Shown here: positions 1-10,028 of the stretch, piece by piece
Layout: every line of letters starts with the position of its first letter
How positions within the stretch are numbered: position 1 is the first letter of the stretch
From: Eurosta solidaginis
Lineage: Eukaryota; Arthropoda; Insecta; Diptera; Tephritidae
DNA: 64,000 bases
Assembly: GCF_040869045.1 (NCBI RefSeq)
Contig: NC_090322.1
Coordinates: forward strand, 177,582,672 to 177,646,671
Reading direction: 5' to 3'
The notes under the pieces: model-generated
The model's database searches: none
What the model was told of the DNA's origin: nothing
Seen by the model: the letters and a program-made list of their open reading frames with translations, nothing else
Made by a program: the position numbers and the translations under genes

Positions 1-481
1 TGAGTTGTTGGCGCCGTGGGGCGCGAGCAGCAGCGGGTACTTGTTGTGGCTTGCTGAGCAGCGAGGCTGCTGGAAGGTAGTGGGGAGCGCTTAGGCGTAG
101 ACTACGGGACGCCCTTGGGCGTGAGCAGCAAGGAGCCACAAAAGATTTATAAAAGTTACGTGGACGTCGGGTTTTGGGATCAAGCCCAGAACAACCTGTC
201 CGATGCAACCATCCCTTGCACGAGACACACTGAACAGAGTATGACCGTCCTAAAAAGATTCTTTTCTGGCAAATGCTGCAAAACCATTTCTCAGGACCGG
301 GGTCAGGAAACGGACCAGGATTGGGTTCGATACCTTCCCGGAGTAAGAGAATATGTAGCAGTCCTGCTGCAAGGAGCTGCTGGGAGGATGACAATTTGTG
401 GGAGGGACGAAACAAATTAAATGGGGTCACACTGAAATGACAGTCCTTGGTCGGGAAAAATCCCGAGTCGCTCCGGTACAT
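1..481 (-). CDS. 5' part of a non-LTR retrotransposon ORF with a 2A-like peptide and a Cys/His cluster (runs off the window)
   Basis: Read on the minus strand from an ATG at 479-481, the frame stays open to base 1 (about 160 codons). Roughly residues 30-57 are a hydrophobic leader (LLAAGLLHILLLREGIEP) ending in NPGP. GIEPNPGP at 311-334 fits the 2A ribosome-skipping consensus [D/G][V/I]ExNPGP, known at the N-termini of several non-LTR element ORFs. Immediately after it comes a PHD/zinc-ribbon-like cluster (124-290): WFCSIC, then QCVSC, GWLH, a Cys and a closing CC. Such clusters occur in Jockey-superfamily LINEs. A Pro/Ala-rich stretch follows. The ORF abuts the protease part of the LTR element near 500, so the LINE appears to have inserted in the same orientation. 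Catalytic domains lie outside the window. Family clade is inference. Confidence 0.7.
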   Translation of the reverse strand, partial: MYRSDSGFFPTKDCHFSVTPFNLFRPSHKLSSSQQLLAAGLLHILLLREGIEPNPGPFPDPGPEKWFCSICQKRIFLGRSYSVQCVSCKGWLHRTGCSGLDPKTRRPRNFYKSFVAPCCSRPRASRSLRLSAPHYLPAASLLSKPQQVPAAARAPRRQQL

Positions 482-499
482 AGAACCCACTGCCTTGGG

Positions 500-2105
500 A
501 AGCGCCAAGCAATGGTCTTATCTTTTTGTTGACTAAATCCGCTCGAATGATGGAATGAGATGCACCCGTATCTACGTATCTACAGTCAGTAAACGTTCCT
601 TTCCGTCCACATGTCCTCCAACAGTAAGATTGCTCGATCTTCTTCCAATCTGCGAGATAGATATTATGGGGCATTCAATTGCGGGAGCCAGCTGTCGCCC
701 CTTGCGGCTGACTCGATTTAGTTTTACGATTGAGTGGTCTTGGAGATTTGCTCATCACCTTCTGCTCTGCGTTTACGACCACCCACATTGTTGGGACTGT
801 TAGGGTTGGTGTTGCAATAACGCGCAATATGCCCTGGCTCCCACACTTAAAGCATTTGACTGCATCATTATTCTTCTGCTGCATACCCTTCAATGCTTCC
901 AAAATTGCGTCTACCCAGTCTGGCCTTTCCGCATCCACGCGATGAGCGTTGTACGCTGGCTTACTCAAAAGTGAGGCTATTTCCTGAGTCAGTGCATGCG
1001 ATACCGTTTCAGCAAATGTTAGTTTTGGATTCGCATATGTAGCCCGCTTCGTTTCCACATCTCGTATGCCATTTATGAAACTCTGGATTTTTACCCTTTC
1101 AGTGTATTCCACGGGTGCGTCCGCACTTGCAAGATGAGCCAACCTTTCAACATCCGAGGCAAATTCCTGCAAAGTCTCATTCGCTTTTTGGTAGCGGTTT
1201 TGCAACTCAATTTGGAATATCTGTTTTCTATGCTCGCTTCCATAACGTCGTTCTACAGCACCCATCAATGCTTCATAACTGTTCCGTTCGTACTGTGGAA
1301 TCGTCTGTAAGATTTCCGCTGCAGGCCCTTTCAATGCCACGAACAGTGCAGCAACTTTATCTTCCGCATTCCAGTTGTTCACTGCTGCGGTCTTTTCAAA
1401 CTGTAGCTTGAATACCTGTAAAGGAACAGAACCGTCAATTGATGGTGTTTTTGCCTTTGGATTGCTTGCTGAAAAAGCTAGGCGGTTTAGTTGTAACTGC
1501 TCCATACGACCTTTTAACGCTTCTATTTCGGCATCAATTTTGTCCTCGAGTTGTAAAATTTTTGCATCCTTCTCTTCCAGTTTCACAAAGAGCTGCGATG
1601 ATACCTGTTCCGAAATTTGTGCCGACATTTCAGATATACGTGCCTCTTGCGCTTCCAGTTGAGATGCCAAATATGTCTTCTGTTCTTCCAATTGTGATGT
1701 TATACGGGTCTCCTGCGATTCCAGTTGAGATGCAATACTTGTCTTCTGTTCTTCCAGTTGAGGTTCCATCTTGGATGTTATGCGTGTCTCCTGCGTTTCC
1801 AATTGTGATGACATGTTGGTAGATATTTGTGATGACATTTCGGACATTTGTGCCGATATTGCAGCCAATATCATGTTCAGGTCTGTGTTCGCCATTATCT
1901 GCGGTGTTTCATTTTTCTCTTCAATTTTTGCTGTTGTCTCGTCCCCATCAGGATAAAAGATATACTCGTCCACATCACTTCCTTCTGCTTCCATTGCCTC
2001 TCGTAGACGTGCCTGAAGTTCGAGTTTAACGCCGTTTGTATTCAATCCACGGCTCTGCAACTCCTTCTTTAGTTGCTGGATCTTCAATTCACTGAACTTT
2101 GCCAT
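500..2105 (-). pseudogene. LTR retrotransposon Gag (SAP + coiled coil + zinc knuckle) and start of aspartic protease, frameshifted
   Basis: The Gag frame is 675-2105 (476 codons). The N-terminus (residues 1-40) reads as a SAP domain (LKIQQLKKELQSRGLNTNG). Residues about 85-210 form a coiled coil with imperfect repeats of the type SQLEEQKT/SQLESQETRI, visible as a DNA minisatellite at 1650-1830. A Gag core follows (about 225-400). The zinc knuckle begins CFKCG but then shifts frame by one base. In the neighbouring frame HIARYC completes a CX2CX4HX4C knuckle, so this is a broken copy rather than a new protein. The protease motif VDTGASHSIIR lies in a third frame at 417-674. Its sequence stops resembling protease near 500, where the 2A-bearing LINE begins. 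The strand matches the LTR at 2157-2740. Ty3/gypsy affiliation is inferred. Pol, RT and integrase are absent. Confidence 0.85.
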
Positions 2106-2139
2106 GTCCTTGTCGTCCTCTGGAATTTATTCAACAATT

Positions 2140-2154
2140 CCTCTTCTGACACCA
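2140..2154 (-). other. Primer binding site of the LTR element
   Basis: Directly inside the LTR on the minus strand, after two spacer bases, is TGGTGTCAGAAGAGG. Its first 12 bases complement the 3' end of insect tRNA-Leu types as I recall them. The tRNA assignment is tentative. Confidence 0.6.
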
Positions 2155-2156
2155 AT

Positions 2157-2740
2157 TGTAACGAATTTGCTTACAAATCCTCTTATTTGCCTTTTTGCTA
2201 AGTTCGAATCACTAAACTGTTGAATAAATAACTCCAATATTGAATAATGGAAAAATGACCTTTATTAAAGTACTTCACAATAACACTTATACTTCGCAAT
2301 TAGCTGGCTTAATAATCAAACTGATAGCTTAAATGAAACTGACTTTCAAAATAATACTGCTATTGCTCGCTAGATATCGTCTTAATCGAAAACTGATTAT
2401 AGCACCTCTACCGCTGGTGCTTTTATACTCTTTGATTTCCTCGTGGCATCTTCTGGGCGCTTCCAGAATTTACTTAGTTGCCGCCATATAATTATAACTA
2501 CAGATGAACGTATATAGCTTCTCATATGCGTGTATTTGTGAGCGACACTTCAACAATTACAATTGCATACTTTTGGGAGCATCTTTTCTCTACTGCGTGT
2601 GCGTACATATGAGTAAACATAATGTTTTATTCGTTTATGTAGATACAAGTGATTGTCTGCTTTATTGTTGTTGTGACTTCATTTACTTAGCATCAGACTA
2701 GGGACGTGAGTTTCACCTGGTGTCACTCATATTCGTCACA
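2157..2740 (-). mobile_element. LTR (5' LTR of the minus-strand element)
   Basis: This 584-bp sequence starts TGTGACGAAT and ends ATTCGTTACA on the minus strand, a 10-bp near-perfect terminal inverted repeat. It sits directly upstream of the PBS and gag. It contains a TATA-like gagtataaaag region and an AATAAA signal on the minus strand. Related LTR pieces recur at 6875-7290 (+), 17873-18339 (+), 27645-28197 (mixed), 42360-42790 and its duplicate (-), and 61801-62010 (-). The U3 half (about 2440-2730) differs from the other copies, so more than one subfamily is present. Confidence 0.85.
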
Positions 2741-2755
2741 ATATTATATACTTCA

Positions 2756-4694
2756 ACAACGTGACATCAGGACGGACAAGGCGACAGCTGTTTCGATTAT
2801 ACCTTGTAAATCTCTTCAAAGCCTTTTCTCCCGGGAGTGGGAGTCGAACTCGCACCCCTACGATTTTTCCCAAATTATTAAATAAATTATAAAATTAAAA
2901 AAATTGCTTCAAATAAATGTTTTCATACATTTAAAAAAAGCAATATGGGCAATCCCCGATTATTAAAAATCATACAAACAGACAAAATTGGTTAATTCGT
3001 TGTAGTTCTATAAATAGAACGAAAACAGCAACAAAAACCAAAGTTTCTTTGAAAACCGCCGTACCAAGCATAGCTTTAACACATAATTGCATACGAAGTA
3101 TGCAATGTGTAAAAAGATTAAAATATGCAAAAAGAAGGCAATTGGGAAAGACTTCACAACAGGCATGACGTAGCTGAATGCGTTTACAACCATTTCAACT
3201 ATCGTAGGGGTGCGAGTTCGACTCCCACTCCCGGGAGAAAAGGCTTTGAAGAGATTTACAAGGTATAATCGAAACAGCTGTCGCCTTGTCCGTCCTGATG
3301 TCACGTTGTTTAAATTTTTCCCAAATTATTAAATAAATTATAAAATTAAAAAAATTGCTTCAAATAAATGTTTTCATACATTTAAAAAAAAAGCAATATG
3401 GGCAATCCCCGATTATTAAAAATCATACAAACAGACAAAATTGGTTAATTCGTTGTAGTTCTATAAATAGAACGAAAACAGCAACAAAAACCAAAGTTTC
3501 TTTGAAAACCGCCGTACCAAGCATAGCTTTAACACATAATTGCATACGAAGTATGCAATGTGTAAAAAGATTAAAATATGCAAAAAGAAGGCAATTGGGA
3601 AAGACTTCACAACAGGCATGACGTAGCTGAATGCGTTTACAACCATTCCAACTATCGTAGGGGTGCGAGTTCGACTCCCACTCCCGGGAGAAAAGGCTTT
3701 GAAGAGATTTACAAGGTATAATCGAAACAGCTGTCGCCTTGTCCGTCCTGATGTCACGTTGTTTAAATTTTTCCCAAATTATTAAATAAATTATAAAATT
3801 AAAAAAAATTGCTTCAAATAAATGTTTTCATACATTTAAAAAAAAGCAATATGGGCAATCCCCGATTATTAAAAATCATACAAACAGACAAAATTGGTTA
3901 ATTCGTTGTAGTTCTATAAATAGAACGAAAACAGCAACAAAAACCAAAGTTTCTTTGAAAACCGCCGTACCAAGCATAGCTTTAACACATAATTGCATAC
4001 GAAGTATGCAATGTGTAAAAAGATTAAAATATGCAAAAAGAAGGCAATTGGGAAAGACTTCACAACAGGCATGACGTAGCTGAATGCGTTTACAACCATT
4101 TCAACTATCGTAGGGGTGCGAGTTCGACTCCCACTCCCGGGAGAAAAGGCTTTGAAGAGATTTACAAGGTATAATCGAAACAGCTGTCGCCTTGTCCGTC
4201 CTGATGTCACGTTGTTTAAATTTTTCCCAAATTATTAAATAAATTATAAAATTAAAAAAATTGCTTCAAATAAATGTTTTCATACATTTAAAAAAAAGCA
4301 ATATGGGCAATCCCCCGATTATTAAAAATCATACAAACAGACAAAATTGGTTAATTCGTTGTAGTTCTATAAATAGAACGAAAACAGCAACAAAAACCAA
4401 AGTTTCTTTGAAAACCGCCGTACCAAGCATAGCTTTAACACATAATTGCATACGAAGTATGCAATGTGTAAAAAGATTAAAATATGCAAAAAGAAGGCAA
4501 TTGGGAAAGACTTCACAACAGGCATGACGTAGCTGAATGCGTTTACAACCATTTCAACTATCGTAGGGGTGCGAGTTCGACTCCCACTCCCGGAGAAAAG
4601 GCTTTGAAGAGATTTACAAGGTATAATCGAAACAGCTGTCGCCTTGTCCGTCCTGATGTCACGTTGTTTAAATTTTTCCCAAATTATTAAATAA
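2756..4694. repeat. Four tandem 453-bp units plus an inverted partial unit, flanked by 13-bp direct repeats
   Basis: Units of 453 bp repeat about four times with nearly identical sequence; equivalent sites fall at 3171, 3624, 4077 and 4530. The left edge (2756-2863) is an inverted copy of the last 108 bp of the unit, so the array begins ACAACGTGAC and the final unit closes with GTCACGTTGT. The direct repeat ATTATATACTTCA flanks the array at 2743-2755 and 4695-4707 and looks like a target-site duplication. Each unit contains the palindromes GTTCTATAAATAGAAC and TTGCATAC-GAA-GTATGCAA and tRNA-like Pol III boxes. A 98-codon minus-strand frame recurs in the units, but only because the DNA repeats. 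Confidence 0.9.
3171..3226 (+). promoter_or_regulatory. tRNA-like A box and B box inside each 453-bp unit
   Basis: TAGCTGAATGCG at 3171-3182 matches the Pol III A-box consensus TRGCNNARYNGG at all but one position. GAGTTCGACTCCC at 3214-3226 matches the B box GWTCRANNC. The pair recurs at 3624/3667, 4077/4120 and 4530/4573. A T5 run (3315-3319 in unit 1) about 90 bp after the B box could terminate transcription, giving an RNA of roughly 160-170 nt. A complete cloverleaf cannot be drawn: the T arm and acceptor have several mismatches. This is therefore a tRNA-derived sequence, not a tRNA gene. Confidence 0.6.
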
Positions 4695-5241
4695 ATTATA
4701 TACTTCATATAAACTGTCATTTTAGCACCTTTTTTTACGGCTAAAAGCTTCAAAATTCATCAAATTTCATCAAATAGTTACGTTTACGTCATATATTGTT
4801 GAAATACGTGATTCGTAGTCATAGTTTTTACACGCAGACCACAAAAAACCTGAAACTTTGCATCCTCACACAAAGTACCTACCTGTTTTTTATTTTATAT
4901 TTATCTTAAAAATCGTTTAGGTATGTAGTTCTGTTCTCTATATATTTCTTATCTTATACATCCGATTATTCGGAGATTACGAACGGGATAAGATTATTGT
5001 TCAGGCCAATTTGAAAGGTATGAAGTCTTCGGCAGCGGCGAAGACAGTACCGTTCTTACTTGTTTATTTTATATTTATCTTAAAAATCGCTTAGGCATGC
5101 ACATCTGCTCACTATATAATTCTTATCTTATACAGCCGATTATTTGGATATTACGAATGGGATAAGATTATTGTTCAGCCCTATCTATGAAAGGTATGAA
5201 GTCTTCGGGACAGCCGAAGAAAATCCCGGCCTTACATGTTT
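4695..5241 (+). mobile_element. 3' part of a Helentron/mini-me-like repeat with a duplicated tail
   Basis: This closely matches the right third of the element at 25498-26617 (ATAAACTGT..., TTTACGTCATATATTG..., ending in a GTCTTCGGC hairpin and CTTACTTGTT). The terminal about 190 bp is repeated in tandem (4890-5050 and 5065-5240). The 453-bp array interrupts its left side at ATTATATACTTCA. No coding capacity. Confidence 0.65.
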
Positions 5242-5249
5242 TTAAATTG

Positions 5250-5790
5250 CAATGGACAAAACGCCGATAGTAAATTTCTAATAACCCTGTCACTTTCGAT
5301 AGCAAATCTTTGATAAACATCTGTAACACTCCGATAACTTTTAGAAAACAAATCCCTTATTTTTCGATAAGTTGAACATTTTTTGATAAGTCAATAATTT
5401 TTCCATAACAAATCGAAAGCTTTTGATAACATGTCGATAACTTTTTGTTAAGAAATTTTATAACCCTTTTGATAATAAGTCGATAACTTTATGATAATAA
5501 ATCGATAGTTTTCGTTGATAACTCGTTAATCTTTAGATTGCAAATGGACCAAACGTTGATAAAAAATTAGCAACATTCCGCTTTCGATAGCATATCTGTG
5601 ATAAAAATCTGGTGACACTCCCGATAACTTTTAGAAAACAAATCCCTTATTTTGGATAATTTTTTTTAATAAATTGATAACATTTTGATAATAAATCTAT
5701 AACTTTTCGATATAAGTCGTAAGCTTTTTGATAATAAGTCGATAAAAATTAAATAACTTTTGTTATTGATAGCAAATTTATTACATTGGT
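5250..5790. repeat. Degenerate GATAAC minisatellite, array 1
   Basis: Dozens of variants of TCGATAAC / TTTTGATAA are spaced roughly 10-20 bp apart, AT-rich and strongly diverged. A higher-order period of about 300 bp is visible, because the block near 5224-5360 recurs at 5530-5660. Similar arrays lie at 19080-20065, 34320-34830 and 38400-38790. No coding capacity. Confidence 0.7.
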
Positions 5791-6874
5791 TCTACTTGAA
5801 CCTGTTACTTAGTCGGCTGCCGCTCATCATCCCCATCTTTCTCTAATAGCCGGGCTATTCATTTCATAGCACAATTGTGCCCTCTCAATTCACACGCATA
5901 TGATTCGCTCTGTCTTCGTTAATTGAGTTAGTCGTCACTTGGCACTTGGCGTAGCAACATCAGTGGTGGGTATCGGCTGATCGGTATCAAAATATGTATG
6001 AAAAATTATGCGCGATACATATGCTTGTTGTTAGCTCGTTGCTTGCTAGTAAGCGGCTAAATGAAAAATCAATTCACCCACACGACCATCGCGATGATTG
6101 CGCTCTCACTAATACAATTGCACTTTCATTTTTGAATAGCCCTGCTCTATAGCTACGTATCTCCGTTACGTAGTGTGTGCTTTTAACTCAAGCAACAATT
6201 TAGTTTGTATTGAGAGCAAAGTAAGTGGAATCTCTACTCTACTTTTTTTGCTACGCCAATTTTCAACGAAACCCAATTTACCTACTACTTAGTTTGTATT
6301 GAGAGCAAAGTAAGTGGAATCTCTACTCTACTTTTTTTGCTACGACCCAATTTTCAACGAAACCCAATTTAACTACTACTTATCCGCACCTAAATTGTTT
6401 GCGAAGTTCAGACCATTCGCCAAGTACTACAAAGTACACAACACTACTCGCGGGCTTTGCGGTATTAGTGTATAGAAAATAGCGCCAATTTCCCTTTGAA
6501 AACAACCAAGTCTTTTTTCTTCTTAGCCTCCATGGGTGCTATTTCCGATAAACATAAATAACCAATATGTGCTGACTCAACTATTTTTTGGCATCATATT
6601 AAAATTGTTTCCGCAATATTGTATTTTCGACGTTATAAATCGAAAGAATGCATTGTTCCTGTCACGCAAAAGTAGGCGTTTCACACATTTTTTATTGAAC
6701 GAAAAATATATTCCAAAGATTTTGGCTCACCTTCACCTTCATCACTGCTTCTTGAACAAAATACTTCAAAACTGCAAAATTGCATATGTGAGGGATATAT
6801 CCATACATGTTGTGTACAAATACATACATACACATACGTATGGACTATTTGTATGGACTTTGACAAGAATATAT
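5791..6874. other. Intronic sequence without gene; 89-bp tandem duplication at 6200-6380
   Basis: No conserved protein frame is seen. The segment TAGTTTGTATTGAGAGCAAA begins at 6200 and again at 6290, giving a two-copy direct repeat of about 89 bp that ends with AACGAAACCCAATTT. Confidence 0.6.
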
Positions 6875-7290
6875 TGTGACGAATATCATCTCTAAGCCGA
6901 TAATAAGCAGTCACTTGTATCTACATAAACAAATCAATCACTATGTCTACACATATGTACATACAGCAGCGGAGAGGTACTCACAAAAGTATGCAATCAT
7001 CAGCAACGTAGTTCTCACACATACACATGCATATTTCTGAGATACTTACAAAAGTATGCAATCTTCAGCGAACTTGTAAACTCTAGAAGAAGAAACGCCT
7101 AGAAGTATGCGAACGAGGAAACCGAAGAGTATAAAAGAGCGCAAGCTGGGCAATCATGTAATCAGTTTGATTTAAGCACGCTATTGGTTGTGAAGTGTTA
7201 TTGCGAAGTACTTTCAAGTAGTCTAATAAAGACCATTTTTGCATTATTGAATATTGGAGTTATTTATTCAACAGTTTAGCGATTCGAACA
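6875..7290 (+). mobile_element. Solo LTR, 3' truncated
   Basis: It starts TGTGACGAATATCATC, carries GAGTATAAAAG (core promoter) near 7130 and AATAAA near 7225, and stops after TTTAGCGATTCGAAC, before the U5 end seen in the copy at 18339. Same family as the LTR at 2157-2740 but opposite strand and a different U3. No internal sequence is attached. Confidence 0.75.
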
Positions 7291-8584
7291 AATAAACAAA
7301 AAAATTATTACCTGGTGTAGCTTATACAGAAATCGTAAAATGTACTCGTCGTAGAAAAAACCAACCTAATGAAGGAAATGCTCCAGAAGTCCAGGAGTAG
7401 AATTTTCGCCTCGCTATGATTTTAGGACAAGCGGTTTCCTCGAAATCATCGACAATCTTCACAATGAAATCAAACGACGTGCGAGAGTGTATATGGAAGA
7501 CGACTTACCACTGTTCAAACGTGTTGAATTTGTGCTCAGATAAAATGATTTGAAACAAATTCTGAGATAGTGCGTTTAGGAATAAAACGCTCAAATACGG
7601 CGCTCTCCAAACAATTTCTGATATAACGACAAACCAATGTCTTTATCATTCCACTAGACATTAGCGGTGTTTTTTTACACGTATATACGTCTACGTTTGC
7701 AGGTAAAAAAAAACGCTTATCCTCACTTAAATAATGTTAAGAGACCCATCTAGCGGCAACTAGCTACAGAACATGTTCCGAGAAGCGGAGACACACGCAT
7801 CTTTTGGCCGTAGCGTATACCCTATAGCTGAATCGGTTGCGGTGAATAGTGGACACACCATTTGTAGAGGTTATTATAGAGGTGAAACATAGACACATAT
7901 TTCAGTTGCATCTGAGTATAATGCGTATTGAATTTTAGGAGTATTAATTTTCTGCGCAGCAATTTCAAAAGAGTAGATAAAGTTTAAAACGCTTAGCAGT
8001 CCATATAAAGTACTTGTAAAAAAACAGCTATTTAGTAAAAAAGTTATAATTTCCCCATAACCATTTGCCATTTACAAAATGGTGGTATGTACTACTAATA
8101 TACTACTTAAGGTACTTTTCTACTACAACTTTCGTTGAAGGGTATTGAATTATTCTCCGATTTCCTTGCTTCTTAAAAGCTACCCCTCCTGATATTTAAA
8201 TTTGGGAGTCTTAAAGCTCTGCTGACATTAAAGAACAAATTGAATCATAAACATGTACTACGATTATATTACTGACATCTGATAGCTTTTACCTTTAATG
8301 TTCATTTCTGTATCTACTGATAATAATCTACTGAGTAAATTGTCACATAAAAGCAATCTCTTCAACATTAAGCGTAATAGTGGGCAATCATTTTTAATTA
8401 GCAACTATGTTGATTACATAACAGAAAATATTACACGCATATTGTACCAATTGAGAGTCTATGTACCAAAAATATTTTAGCTACATCTTCAAACGAATAT
8501 TTTAATAATTTCGTGTGGATGTATACTTATTACATAAAGGTATCCTATTTCAAAATACGACATTTCCATTTTTTTTCTACTCAC
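7291..8584. other. Intronic sequence, unassigned
   Basis: It follows the stop-free phase-1 donor of the receptor exon on the minus strand. Near 7400-7560 a plus-strand frame reads like an old hAT-type transposase scrap (LEIIDNLHNEIKRRARVY), interrupted by stops. I cannot name it with confidence. The remainder shows no feature. Confidence 0.4.
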
Positions 8585-9103
8585 CATAATAGTTATGTTG
8601 TTTTGGCTGTGATTGCTGTATTTGTTGCGTACACTGATTTTGTTGTTGATTGATTATATCACTTTTTGCTTGCGTACGACTTGACATTGCATAATGATCA
8701 TCACTAATAGAGCAACTTCCTATACTGAGTGAACGACGATGGCAACGCAAAGACATTCTTAAATTAAAACCTGCTAAAATGGTTGGTTGAACAGTTGCCA
8801 CTGCTGTAACGGCTGCTGTTGCTCTTCTTGTACTGCTTGTCACTGTGGCAATTGACTCCAATGTACTACCGGTGTTGTCAACGTTACACTTATTACTTGT
8901 GGTATTGTTGCATGCCGCATGACCACCAAAAATTAAATCACGTGCAGCTCGCATGCCAACATACAATGTACGTGTGATGAGAATATAGGCGACACACAGA
9001 ATAAATAATGGCAGCACAAGCAACACCAATACTAAGAATATATTATATGAACGCTCATACACCATTGTATCCTCGGGCCATTGTTCGCGACATTTACGTA
9101 AGC
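8585..9103 (-). CDS. CCKLR: CCK-like (sulfakinin) receptor exon: ECL2-TM5-ICL3
   Basis: This 519-bp internal exon begins after the acceptor GTCCACAG and ends TATTATG|GTGAGT, both phase 1. It encodes GLRKCREQWPED, where the Cys is the expected ECL2 disulfide Cys. Next comes YERSYNIF and a hydrophobic TM5 ending in ILITRTLYVGM, then about 120 residues of third intracellular loop rich in Ser, Thr, Ala and Gln (QQQNQCTQQIQQSQ). The sequence closely resembles dipteran CCK-like receptors, which are Gq-type peptide receptors for sulfakinin, and these also have a long ICL3. It joins in frame with the exon at 55810-56010 (SRQ|G|LRKC). TM6-7 are not in the window. Which of the two fly paralogues it is cannot be decided here. 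No stop or frameshift, so it looks like a functional gene. Confidence 0.92.
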
Positions 9104-10028
9104 CTGTGGACGACACATTTACATATATTTACACATATGATGAATATAATGCAATAAAGAGGAAAGGGGCATTAAGTGAGAAGACGGTAAATTTAGTTAT
9201 AGAAGATCTATTATGTAAATAGGCAAGTGAAATGGGAGGAGAAAATAAAGGAAAGGAAAACAAGTAAAGGTGTTTAAGTTCGGGTGTCAACGAGCATTAT
9301 ATAATCAGCGTGAGCTTCAATAGTACATTTCATTTCAGATAAATTACTTTTCTACATAACACGTGGCACCGCCCGTTTAAAAAAATTTCTCCGCATTTCC
9401 TCTTACAATAAAACTTGATAAGTGAAATATCATAATTTAAAACTAATTTTTGCTAAGTTATGGCTTATTATTCTAGTCTACGACCCTTTTAAACTTGTTT
9501 TATATCAAAGTTTCTGTGGTCTTTAACCGATCCCGTCCATTTTTACTAGAAATATTCTCTGATATAAGGAAAATATATGTACACAATTTCCTTACGATAT
9601 GTTAATTTTTCTTCGAGTTATGGCTCCCGAAACATAGAAAATTGCTTAGTCATAAAAGGGGCGGTGCCAAACCCATTTTCAAAAATTTTAGTATTTTCCA
9701 ATTTACTGTTATAATTCAATTTAGAAAGTAAATTTCTATTGCTACAAAGCTTTTTTTCGCTTAGATATAGCTTATTATTTTCGCCTACGACCCTTTTAAA
9801 CATCTTTTATATAAAAGTGGGCGTGGTCCTTAACCGATCTCGTCCATTTTTTCTAGAAATATTTCCTGCTACAGCAAAAATGTTTGTACCAAATTTTATT
9901 ACGATCCGTAAATTTTTCTTCGAGTTATATCTCACGAAACATAGAAAATTGCTTAGTCATAAAATGGGCGGTGCCACGCCCATTTTTTTTTTAAATTTGA
10001 AGTTTTTCCTATTTACTGTTATAAATGC

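Noticed and set aside
115..420. A 101-codon plus-strand frame at the left edge
   Set aside because: It is the shadow of the minus-strand LINE frame, which has the meaningful 2A and Cys/His motifs.
1560..1900. Plus-strand Cys-rich frames (95 and 127 codons) opposite gag
   Set aside because: They are antisense shadows of the repetitive coiled-coil region of Gag.
3008..4753. Repeated 98-128 codon minus-strand frames in the 453-bp units, looking like a small membrane protein family
   Set aside because: The frames are identical because the DNA is tandemly repeated. They run antisense through the tRNA-like boxes and AT-rich spacer, and one unit is extended only by a local indel. No domain or homologue is recognisable.
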